Of a stretch of 64,000 nt of DNA, positions 36,315 to 43,462 are shown one piece after another (positions within the stretch are counted from its first letter, which is position 1; each line of letters starts with the position of its first letter). This DNA comes from Bacillus luti (GTDB taxonomy: Bacteria > Bacillota > Bacilli > Bacillales > Bacillaceae_G): positions 1-64,000 of the forward strand of contig NZ_MACI01000018.1 of the NCBI RefSeq assembly GCF_001884105.1, given 5' to 3'. Under the pieces are notes generated by a model. That model saw only the letters and a program-made list of their open reading frames with translations, did no database searches and was not told the DNA's origin. The position numbers and the translations under genes are program-made.

Positions 36315-36430
36315 TTTTATATAATTCCTCTAATCTTCCTTGAATATAGACTTTTTAAATAAGAGATGTAATGTGACATCTTTATTATAAAGTGTTTTTT
36401 ATTTTTTACAAAATATAGGTATTTCCCTAT

Positions 36431-36458
36431 ACTTTCCGCATTTGTCCTACATACAGTA
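36431..36458 (+). promoter_or_regulatory. Mother-cell (sigma-K or sigma-E) promoter
   Basis: AC at 36431-36432, 17-base spacer, then CATACAGTA at 36450-36458. This fits sigma-K (AC-N16/17-CATANNNTA) exactly and also the sigma-E -10 (CATACANT). It lies 40 bases before the first of two spore-layer-like genes. Confidence 0.65.
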
Positions 36459-36497
36459 TCTTATTACGTCTTTATATAGAAAAGGGGGATGAATACA

Positions 36498-36734
36498 ATG
36501 TATGGTCGTCCAATCGGAGGATTTGGTCACGGCGGTGGTTTTGGGCATGGAGGCTTCCAGGGTGTTTTTGGACACTCGCCGTTTTTTGGCGGAGGTTTCT
36601 TTCCTGGATTTGTAGCAGGTGCATTACTAAGCCCTGGTTTTGGTTATGGGGGATATAGTTATCCGTATTACCAGGATTATTCTTACTATACAGGTTATCA
36701 ACAAGATCCATATTATTCATACAACACCTATTAA
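36498..36734 (+). CDS. Gly/Tyr/Phe-rich small protein, probable spore coat or exosporium component
   Basis: 78 residues from ATG 36498, nine bases after GGGGG; ATG 36489 overlaps the ribosome site. Composition is extreme: repeated GFGHGG, a central GGGFFPGFVAGALLSPG and a Tyr-rich tail (YYQDYSYYTGYQQ). No signal peptide or known domain. Such Gly/Tyr-rich proteins are typical of cross-linked spore outer layers. A mother-cell promoter upstream and a similar second gene downstream support that reading. The name is by analogy; no homologue recognised with certainty. Confidence 0.65.
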   Translation: MYGRPIGGFGHGGGFGHGGFQGVFGHSPFFGGGFFPGFVAGALLSPGFGYGGYSYPYYQDYSYYTGYQQDPYYSYNTY

Positions 36735-36763
36735 GGTGAGGAAATTGAAAAGGAGAGGGGAAA

Positions 36764-37096
36764 ATGAACTATATAGAACATAACGGTTTGTATTATCGTA
36801 ATCATCATGGAGGGCACCATAATCACGGCGGACATAATCATCATGGTGGACACAATCATTATGATCATCATCATCATCATCATCATCACGGTGGTGGATG
36901 GGGCTGGGGAGGTGGCTCTTGGGGTGGCGGATTTTTCCCTGGAAGTTTTGCAGGAGGCGTGTTAGGCGGGCTTACAGCAGGTGCATTAACCGGTGCAACA
37001 AGTGGAGGCTATTATCCAGCGCCGTACCCGGTAACATATCCAGCGCCATATCCAGCACCATACCCAAGTTATCAGCAAATACCATACCAGTATTAA
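36764..37096 (+). CDS. His/Gly-rich small protein with octa-His run, probable spore-layer component
   Basis: 110 residues. N-terminal part is a His/Gly repeat (NHHGGHHNHGGHNHHGG) with a run of eight His near residues 36-43, then a Gly/Trp block, the segment GGGFFPGSFAGGVLGG shared with the preceding protein, and a C-terminal proline/tyrosine repeat (PAPYP units). ATG 36764 follows AAGGAGAGGGG. The shared GGGFFPG core suggests the two genes arose by duplication. The His-rich part should bind Zn, Ni or Cu. Cotranscribed with the previous gene and ended by a strong hairpin. Confidence 0.65.
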   Translation: MNYIEHNGLYYRNHHGGHHNHGGHNHHGGHNHYDHHHHHHHHGGGWGWGGGSWGGGFFPGSFAGGVLGGLTAGALTGATSGGYYPAPYPVTYPAPYPAPYPSYQQIPYQY

Positions 37097-37129
37097 ACTA
37101 AAAAAGAGGTGAACCTCTTTTTTTAGTTT
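37095..37129 (+). terminator. Terminator of the spore-layer-like pair
   Basis: Long stem AAACTAAAAAAGAGGT / ACCTCTTTTTTTAGTTT with a 2-base centre, starting in the stop codon. Confidence 0.88.
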
Positions 37130-37575
37130 AATAATGTATTTATTTATAAAATACTTCCAAAATAAAGGTGAAAATATGTTAATATTTTGTTATTGTAATT
37201 CAAAAACGTATATACCAATTTAGATTTTTATATCATTATTCGTGAATAGTTGTATAGTATGTTTGAACTTCTATTCTGATGTGTAAGGAATGGACGTTAA
37301 ATATAAGCGGAATTAGTAAGAAATAGGTTTTGAAAAGAGCGAGTTAAAGGAACGTAAGAGAATGAGTGCAATATAATAAGGAAAGAAAATTAAAGAGATG
37401 AAAAGCTACTACTTATAATTGAAACGGTATTATATTGCTTTTTATTACAAATAATATTATGTTATTTTAATCGACCTATTTAAAACTATTGTTTATGTAA
37501 AGGTCTATTATGAGAAAATGAAATATCTCTATTTCTATGAAGAGAAACAAGTTGTGTTTTAGTCAGATAGGAAGC
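37130..37575 (+). other. Intergenic stretch before the GGDEF/EAL gene
   Basis: About 450 AT-rich bases. I found no open frame with a ribosome site, no clear sigma-A promoter pair and no long hairpin. It presumably contains the promoter of the following gene. Confidence 0.4.
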
Positions 37576-37589
37576 AAGGAGAGATGAGC

Positions 37590-39293
37590 ATGCTAGAACA
37601 AAGAGATCATGCATTGTATGACTCTTCATTGCGAGATTTAAAGATGGCATTAGATGAGTCTTCAATTGTTGCAATTACAGATCGAAAAGGTCTTATTACA
37701 TATGTAAACGATAAGTTTTGTGAAATATCTAAATATACAAGAGAAGAGCTAATAGGAAAAGATCATCGTATTTTAAATTCAGGATATCATCCGAAAGCAT
37801 TTTTTCAAATACTATGGAAGCGTATTTCGAATGGAAAAGTTTGGACAGGAGAAATTCGAAATCAAGCAAAAGATGGTACATATTATTGGGTTAAAACAAC
37901 AATTGTTCCATTTTTAAACGAAAAAGGAGAGCCATATCAGTTTATTGCGATCCGAAATGATATTAGTAGTAGAAAAGAAGCAGAACAAAGATTGCGGTTA
38001 AGCGAAAGTCGTTATAGAGAACTTGCATACCATGATGCGTTAACAAGTTTACCAAATCGTTTACAGTTAATTACGACTGTAAATAAGATGATTGTAGAGA
38101 AAATAGAATTTGGTATGATTTACTTTGATTTAGATCGTTTTAAATTAGTGAATGATACGTTAGGTCATATGATAGGAGATTTACTTTTAAGTGAAGTCGC
38201 TTCACGCTTGCATTATGTGTTAGGCGAGAAAGATGTTCTGGCTAGGCTTGGTGGAGATGAATTTGTACTGTTAACCAAAAAACATACACAAGATGAGATG
38301 AGGCAGCTAGCGACATCTGTATTGTCATGTTTTCAGGCACCATTTATGCTGGAAGGTCACGAAGTATACATTTCAGCTAGTCTAGGGCTTTGTTCTTATC
38401 CACAAGATGGACAAGATGTGGAAACACTATTGAAAAATTCGGATTTAGCTATGTATAGTGCGAAAGAACAGGGTAGGAACGCGGCGTGTTTCTTTACAGA
38501 TGAGTTACGTGCCAAAATAAATCGTAGAATGAAGATTGAGTTTGCTTTGCAAAAGGCAATTCGTGATGAAGAATTAGATGTGGCGCTGCAACCTATCATT
38601 GATTTGAAAACGAAGAAATATACTGGTGTTGAGGCTTTAGCACGTTGTTCGACAGAAGAAGGACCTATTTCACCAGGCGAATTTATTCCAGTAGCTGAAG
38701 AATCTGGTCTTATTATAAAATTAGGAGACTGGGTGTTAGAAAAATCATGCCGCTTGTTTAAAACATTACCAGAGTATGAAGAAGGATTAAAATTATCGGT
38801 TAATTTATCGATACAACAATTAATGCAAAAGCGTTTTATTTTGTCTGTACGTAGTATTTTAAGAAGAACAGGTTTTCCACCGAATCGTTTAATTTTAGAA
38901 ATAACGGAAAGTATTGCTGTTCGCCATTTTGATTATATTATCGCTACATTACAAGAAATCAGAAGTATGGGCATTTTAATTGCTTTAGATGATTTCGGAA
39001 CTGGTTATTCTTCTTTATATTATTTAAAGCAACTACCACTTGATATCGTGAAAATTGATCGTAATTTTATTCGTGAATTTCATTATGAACACGCGCAACC
39101 AGAGCGTACAATTGTAAAATCTGTTATTGAAATTGCTCATAGTTTAAATTTAGCAGTAGTTGCTGAAGGGGTAGAAAACGTAGAACAAGAAAGTTTACTT
39201 CAATCCATGGGCTGTGATTATGTACAAGGATTTTATTATGCGAAACCTTTATCTGTAGGAGAGTTAAAAGAAAAGTTAATTACAGATTTTTAA
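37590..39293 (+). CDS. PAS-GGDEF-EAL cyclic-di-GMP enzyme
   Basis: 567 residues from ATG 37590 (GGAG eight bases upstream; ATG 37584 touches the ribosome site). Order: PAS/PAC sensor (about 15-135; [30 protein letters not shown]), GGDEF domain (about 150-305; [11 protein letters not shown], intact) and EAL domain (about 320-565; [44 protein letters not shown], all intact). Both c-di-GMP synthesis and hydrolysis are possible. The RxxD inhibition site before GGDEF is not kept (GEKD instead). No membrane segments, so a cytoplasmic signal is sensed by the PAS domain. Monocistronic. Confidence 0.92.
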   Translation: MLEQRDHALYDSSLRDLKMALDESSIVAITDRKGLITYVNDKFCEISKYTREELIGKDHRILNSGYHPKAFFQILWKRISNGKVWTGEIRNQAKDGTYYWVKTTIVPFLNEKGEPYQFIAIRNDISSRKEAEQRLRLSESRYRELAYHDALTSLPNRLQLITTVNKMIVEKIEFGMIYFDLDRFKLVNDTLGHMIGDLLLSEVASRLHYVLGEKDVLARLGGDEFVLLTKKHTQDEMRQLATSVLSCFQAPFMLEGHEVYISASLGLCSYPQDGQDVETLLKNSDLAMYSAKEQGRNAACFFTDELRAKINRRMKIEFALQKAIRDEELDVALQPIIDLKTKKYTGVEALARCSTEEGPISPGEFIPVAEESGLIIKLGDWVLEKSCRLFKTLPEYEEGLKLSVNLSIQQLMQKRFILSVRSILRRTGFPPNRLILEITESIAVRHFDYIIATLQEIRSMGILIALDDFGTGYSSLYYLKQLPLDIVKIDRNFIREFHYEHAQPERTIVKSVIEIAHSLNLAVVAEGVENVEQESLLQSMGCDYVQGFYYAKPLSVGELKEKLITDF

Positions 39294-39294
39294 T

Positions 39295-39325
39295 AAAAAA
39301 GAGAAGCTAGAAGCTTCTCTTTTTT
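39295..39325. terminator. Bidirectional terminator between the GGDEF/EAL gene and the APC permease
   Basis: AAAAAAGAGAAGCT / AGCTTCTCTTTTTT, 14-bp stem with a 3-base loop. Confidence 0.9.
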
Positions 39326-40721
39326 AATTTGTTTTTTGTGAGTCTCTCATTAGTATTGGGTAAAGAATCAGACCTAATATAAACAACCCAATTCCTAAGA
39401 AGAACGTTTTTAAATCAGCAGTTCCCGTTTTGATAACCCAAATGGAGTATACCAATGCCAATATAGTAATGATTCCATCTTTTACTCGAGAGCCAGGCAT
39501 TATATCGTACGTTTCTCCTGTAATAACTAATTTTAATTGGTACAGGGTAGAAACAAGGTATGGAATTAAATATGCTAATGTTGCTACAACGATAGCGAAA
39601 TTATAAGCTTCTGATACAGTACCAGAAATCGTTGAGAATAAGAAAATTTGCGTCATCACATTTGTAATAAATAATGATTTTGAAGGACTACCTTTTTTAT
39701 TTGTTTTTGCGAACAATTTAGGGAAAAGTCCATTTTTTGCTGCCTGGTAAGGTACTTCTGAACTCACAACGATCCAGCCCACTGTAGATCCAAATAAAGA
39801 TACAAGTGCAAGTAAAGCCATGATGTAGGCACCTTTATTGCCAATTGCTAAATTTAATGCGTCTACTAATGGTTTTTGAGATTCTTTTAAAGCATCTTGC
39901 GGAAGAGCTCCCATTGTAAGTAAAGTAATTGACATGTAAATAAGAAGGGCAATGATTAAGCCGAAAATCGTAGCCTTTTTTACATCGCGCTGAGATTTTG
40001 CACGATTTGAAAGCATTACAGCAGACTCAATACCGATAAATGCCCAAAGTGTTGCGATAGCAGCTGAATTAATTTGTCCACCTAACGAGATGGATTGTCC
40101 TGCCTCATTCATAAATGTTTGACCGTCTCCGAAATTAGAAGCATTGAAAATGAATAATGTGATTACAATAAACATTGTAAATCCAATAATTTTTGCGATA
40201 GTAGCAAGAAGGTTCATATTACCAGCCTGGTCAATATTTTGAGAAAGAATATATTGAATTCCCCATAACATAAGGCTACATACGAGGAAAGTTAATCCTT
40301 TTCCAAGTTCGAGTGAAAATCCGTTCGTTGAAAAGAGAATTTGCTTACTTTGTAAAACTGGAAAGAATGTTGATAAATATCCAGCAAAGGAAATAATAAC
40401 AGATGCTGTTGCAGCCCAGTTCGCAGCCCAATATCCCCATGCCATACTATATCCTGCAACTTTACCCGCCTTTTTTGAAGGGAACATCGCTTGAGCATAG
40501 CTTTGTGGCCCTGCTTTTAATTCTGGTTTTCGGATTGCTAAATTTCCAAATACGAGTGCGATCATAAATACGCCAAGCCCTGTAATACTCCATGCGAGTG
40601 TAGAACCCATTGGACCTGATACATGTGCTAAATTTGCTGGGAGCATAAATACGCCACCGCCAACCATATTCCCAATAACAAAAGCTGTTAAAATCCATAA
40701 TCCCCATTTTTTCGTTTCCAT
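39324..40721 (-). CDS. APC-superfamily basic amino acid permease/antiporter, probable histidine transporter
   Basis: 465-residue, twelve-helix membrane protein of the APA (arginine/ornithine, AdiC-like) branch: GLWILTAFVIGNMVGGGVFMLP at TM1 (quoted in part), then AWGYWAANWAATASV and WAFIGIESAVMLSNRAK. Annotation pipelines would call it an arginine:ornithine antiporter or lysine permease. Its mRNA leader, however, encodes a peptide with four consecutive His codons and a set of alternative hairpins ending in a terminator, so histidine supply probably controls it. That argues for histidine as substrate. Start ATG 40721 follows AAAGGAGTT. The substrate is an inference from the leader, not from the protein sequence. 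Confidence 0.82.
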   Translation of the reverse strand: METKKWGLWILTAFVIGNMVGGGVFMLPANLAHVSGPMGSTLAWSITGLGVFMIALVFGNLAIRKPELKAGPQSYAQAMFPSKKAGKVAGYSMAWGYWAANWAATASVIISFAGYLSTFFPVLQSKQILFSTNGFSLELGKGLTFLVCSLMLWGIQYILSQNIDQAGNMNLLATIAKIIGFTMFIVITLFIFNASNFGDGQTFMNEAGQSISLGGQINSAAIATLWAFIGIESAVMLSNRAKSQRDVKKATIFGLIIALLIYMSITLLTMGALPQDALKESQKPLVDALNLAIGNKGAYIMALLALVSLFGSTVGWIVVSSEVPYQAAKNGLFPKLFAKTNKKGSPSKSLFITNVMTQIFLFSTISGTVSEAYNFAIVVATLAYLIPYLVSTLYQLKLVITGETYDIMPGSRVKDGIITILALVYSIWVIKTGTADLKTFFLGIGLFILGLILYPILMRDSQKTN

Positions 40722-40783
40722 TTTTGTTAACTCCTTTGTAGTAAGTTTTGCTTAAACATCATTTTTTACTAGCTTTTTGGCAA

Positions 40784-40826
40784 TAAAAAAAGAGCCATGT
40801 AGATAAAAAATACCTACATGGCTCTT
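40784..40826 (-). terminator. Attenuator terminator (segments 4:5) in the permease leader
   Basis: On the minus strand, a perfect 13-bp stem AAGAGCCATGTAG / CTACATGGCTCTT with an 11-base loop followed by seven Ts (40785-40791). It lies between the leader peptide and the permease start, so it can only act as an attenuator of that gene. Its left arm also pairs with segment 3 (40834-40844) through TACCTACGT / ATGTAGGTA, giving an antiterminator. Confidence 0.88.
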
Positions 40827-40833
40827 CGCCTAA

Positions 40834-40897
40834 CGTAGGTACAACGGGAATAACCCTTGTACCTACGCGTAATTTTTCCGCTAGGTTTCAAGGGTTA
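40834..40897 (-). promoter_or_regulatory. Mutually exclusive leader hairpins (segments 1:2 and 2:3)
   Basis: Hairpin 2:3: 40857-40867 with 40834-40844 (11 bp, TTGTACCTACG type) extended by an inner GGG/CCC. Hairpin 1:2: 40889-40897 with 40851-40859 (TAACCCTTG / CAAGGGTTA, 9 bp) extended by ACCTA/TAGGT; its base includes the leader peptide stop codon. Segment 2 cannot pair with both. Forming 1:2 frees segment 3 to disrupt the terminator; forming 2:3 allows the terminator. Confidence 0.82.
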
Positions 40898-40954
40898 CGT
40901 ATGATGATGATGTTTTTGTGCAAATGTAACTACAATTGTTGTATAAGTAAGCAT
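40895..40954 (-). CDS. Histidine leader peptide of the APC permease
   Basis: 19-residue peptide read from ATG 40954 to TAA 40897-40895. It has a proper ribosome site (AAGGGAG at 40964-40970, nine bases upstream) and ends in QKHHHHT, i.e. four consecutive CAT codons just before the stop. The UAA stop forms the base of hairpin 1:2. Organisation is that of an amino-acid-biosynthesis attenuator such as hisL of enteric bacteria. With histidyl-tRNA short, ribosomes stall at the first His codon and leave segment 1 free; when it is abundant they reach the stop codon and cover segment 1. Confidence 0.85.
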   Translation of the reverse strand: MLTYTTIVVTFAQKHHHHT

Positions 40955-40989
40955 AGTTCTTTGCTCCCTTTCTCCTCTGATTTTGAAAT

Positions 40990-41020
40990 TAGTATACTAC
41001 ATGCTTTTTTGAATGAAAAG
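40990..41020 (-). promoter_or_regulatory. Promoter of the his-leader/permease unit
   Basis: On the minus strand TATACT lies in the AGTATACTA of 40991-41000, with TTTTCA 17 bases upstream as a weak -35. Transcripts starting a few bases downstream would carry a leader of about 260 bases. Confidence 0.6.
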
Positions 41021-41105
41021 AAAAATATAAAAATTTTTATAAAAATACGTTTTAGAGATTAAATATTTATCTTTATTTTTCCTATACTGGAAAATAAGTG
41101 AGAGA

Positions 41106-41133
41106 TTGGCAGAAGAGTGTAGCATGGTATAAT
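41106..41133 (+). promoter_or_regulatory. Promoter of treR
   Basis: TTGGCA 41106-41111, 16-base spacer, TATAAT 41128-41133, about 37 bases before the treR start. Confidence 0.7.
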
Positions 41134-41170
41134 ACATATAGAATTAGAAGGTGACAAGGGGCTATTGTAG

Positions 41171-41881
41171 ATGATGAGTAAGTATGAACAAATTTATACA
41201 GAAATCAGTAATTCTATTGATAATAAGCAATTAAAAGAGGGATGCAAAATCCCATCAGAAACTGAATTAATGAAGCAGTATGAGGCAAGCCGAGGTACTG
41301 TAAGAAAAGCAGTAGATTTATTGCAAGAGCGTGGATATGTGCAAAAAATTCATGGAAAAGGTGTTTTTGTATTAAAGCGAAAAAATATTGAATTCAACTT
41401 TGGTGGTATTGTAAGTTTCCAAGAAGAAAATGAACGTTTAGGACGTCATTGTATTACAGATGTCGTAGAAATGGATAAAATAAAAGCTACGAAAGATGTA
41501 GCAAAGTTATTAAACGTGAAAGAAAAAACAGAAATAGATCATATTAAACGAGTGCGAAATATTGATGGAGAAAAAGTAATTTTAGATATCAATCATTTTG
41601 TATCTGAGTTTATTCCAGGGTTAACGAAAGAAATTGCAACAGCATCAATTTATAAATACATTGAGAAAGAATTAGGGCTACATATTAGCTATTCGCAGAG
41701 GGTAATTGAAGTGCAGCCGTGTACAGAGGATGACAGAAAGTATTTAGATTTAAATGGAACAGACTATGTTGTCGTTGTGAAAAACTTTACGCATTTATAT
41801 GATGGAAGTCAGTTTGAATATACAGAATCACGCCACCGTTTAGATATTTTTCATTTTTCGGATGTGGCACGGAGGAAGTAA
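41171..41881 (+). CDS. treR: GntR/HutC-family trehalose operon repressor
   Basis: 236 residues: N-terminal GntR winged helix (IPSETELMKQYEASRGTVRKA, quoted in part, then GKGVFVLKRK) and a C-terminal UTRA effector domain (about 85-230) which in TreR binds trehalose-6-phosphate. It lies directly upstream of treP-treC with its own terminator, and palindromes matching TreR-type operators cover the treP promoter. B. subtilis has treR downstream of treP-treA; here it is upstream. Start ATG 41171 (ATG 41174 is equally possible). Confidence 0.88.
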   Translation: MMSKYEQIYTEISNSIDNKQLKEGCKIPSETELMKQYEASRGTVRKAVDLLQERGYVQKIHGKGVFVLKRKNIEFNFGGIVSFQEENERLGRHCITDVVEMDKIKATKDVAKLLNVKEKTEIDHIKRVRNIDGEKVILDINHFVSEFIPGLTKEIATASIYKYIEKELGLHISYSQRVIEVQPCTEDDRKYLDLNGTDYVVVVKNFTHLYDGSQFEYTESRHRLDIFHFSDVARRK

Positions 41882-41918
41882 AGAGGTGGAACAAAATATT
41901 GTTTCACCTCTTTTTTTT
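41881..41918 (+). terminator. Terminator of treR
   Basis: AAGAGGTG(g)AACA / TGTT(t)CACCTCTT with a long T-run; immediately after the treR stop. Confidence 0.88.
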
Positions 41919-41932
41919 ATAAAAAAACACAA

Positions 41933-41978
41933 ACTCGTATATACGAGTGTTGACTAACTTATATATACGAGTTAATAT
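41933..41978 (+). promoter_or_regulatory. treP promoter with two TreR operators
   Basis: A perfect 16-bp palindrome ACTCGTATATACGAGT is at 41933-41948. A second, related dyad AACTTATATATACGAGTT is at 41956-41973. The promoter TTGACT (41950-41955), 17 bases, TAATAT (41973-41978) has the first operator just upstream of the -35 and the second filling its spacer. Confidence 0.82.
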
Positions 41979-42021
41979 GTAAGTGTAAACGGTATCAAAA
42001 AAAGAAAAGAGGGACGGGAAC

Positions 42022-43449
42022 ATGGGGAAAGACTATCGTAAAACAGCAGAGGAAGTGTTGCAGTATATTGGTGGAAAAGACAATATCGAACAAGCTGCGC
42101 ACTGTGTAACGAGGCTCCGTATCGCTTTAAAGGATGAAAGTAAAATAGATAATGATAAATTACAGTCTGTTGCATTAGTGAAAGGAGCGTTTCATAACGC
42201 TGGGATATTTCAAGTTGTAATCGGTCCAGGAGATGTTGATCGAGTATATGCCGAATTGATAACGCTTGCAGGTATGAAAGAAGCGACAGTAGCTGATGTA
42301 AAAGATTCTGGAAACCAAAAGTTAAATCCAGCTCAAAAGTTTGTAAAAGTATTTTCAGATGTATTTATGCCGATATTACCAGCAATCGTAACAGCTGGTT
42401 TACTAATGGGAATTAACAATCTATTAGGGGCGAAGGACTTATTTTTTGAAGGCAAAAATTTATTAGATGTGTATCCAAACTTAAGTGGGCTTTGGGATTT
42501 AATTAATATGATGGCGAATACAGCATTCGTATTCTTACCAGCACTTGTCGGTTGGTCAGCAACGAAGCGTTTTGGTGGTAGTCCGATACTCGGGATTGTT
42601 ATGGGATTAATGCTTGTGCATCCAGCCCTATTAAACGCGTGGGATTATGGAAAAGCAGCGACTGGTTTAGACGGGCAAAAGATTGAGTACTTCGATATTT
42701 TAGGATTATTTCAAATTGAAAAGGTAGGGTATCAAGGACAAATCTTGCCGGTCTTAGTAGCAGCATTCGTATTAAGTAAAGTGGAAATCTTCTTAAAGAA
42801 ACATGTACCAAATGCAATTCAATTACTAGTCGTACCAATTACAACGATTGTCGTAACAGGTGTGTTAGCATTAGGGATTATTGGTCCAGTTACACGTCAT
42901 ATTGGAGATTTATTAACAGCTGGATTAGTAGGTGTATATGAAACAGTACCAGTAGTTGGAGCAATATTGTTTGGAGCATTGTATGCACCACTTGTAATTA
43001 CAGGTATGCATCATATGTTTATTGCTATCGATTTACAATTAATTGCACAGCACGGTGGTACATTCATTTGGCCAATGATTGCCCTTTCTAACATTGCACA
43101 AGGTAGTGCGGCACTTGCGATGTTCTGGATTTCTAAAAATCAAAATGATAAAAGCATGGCATCGACATCAGCAATCTCAGCATATTTCGGTATTACAGAG
43201 CCAGCTATGTTTGGTGTGAACTTACGAAATAAATTTCCGTTTTATGCAGCAATTATAGGATCGGCTGTGGCAGCAATATTCATTACGTTAAATGGTGTAT
43301 TAGCACCTGCTATCGGAATTGGCGGATTACCAGCATTTATTTCTATCATTCCGAAATCGATTCCAATGTTTATTGTCGGAATGATTATCGCAGTTGTAAT
43401 CCCATTTACGTTAACGTGGTTATTTGCAAAACGAGTGAAACAGAAGTAG
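42022..43449 (+). CDS. treP: Trehalose-specific PTS enzyme IIBC
   Basis: 475-residue membrane transporter phosphorylating trehalose during import. The EIIB domain (1-85) has the phosphorylated cysteine in AAHCVTRLRIAL (Cys28). The EIIC domain (about 105-470) is hydrophobic with GMHHMFIAIDLQLIAQHGG (quoted in part) and the GITEPAMFGV sugar-binding block. No EIIA domain is present, so a phosphoryl group must come from another EIIA, usually that of glucose. Followed 13 bases later by treC. Confidence 0.92.
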   Translation: MGKDYRKTAEEVLQYIGGKDNIEQAAHCVTRLRIALKDESKIDNDKLQSVALVKGAFHNAGIFQVVIGPGDVDRVYAELITLAGMKEATVADVKDSGNQKLNPAQKFVKVFSDVFMPILPAIVTAGLLMGINNLLGAKDLFFEGKNLLDVYPNLSGLWDLINMMANTAFVFLPALVGWSATKRFGGSPILGIVMGLMLVHPALLNAWDYGKAATGLDGQKIEYFDILGLFQIEKVGYQGQILPVLVAAFVLSKVEIFLKKHVPNAIQLLVVPITTIVVTGVLALGIIGPVTRHIGDLLTAGLVGVYETVPVVGAILFGALYAPLVITGMHHMFIAIDLQLIAQHGGTFIWPMIALSNIAQGSAALAMFWISKNQNDKSMASTSAISAYFGITEPAMFGVNLRNKFPFYAAIIGSAVAAIFITLNGVLAPAIGIGGLPAFISIIPKSIPMFIVGMIIAVVIPFTLTWLFAKRVKQK

Positions 43450-43462
43450 GAGGAAGTTAAAC

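Noticed and set aside
40834-40900. T-box riboswitch for the APC permease
   Set aside because: No AGGGTGGNACCGCG antiterminator sequence; the region instead has a translated His leader and alternative hairpins.
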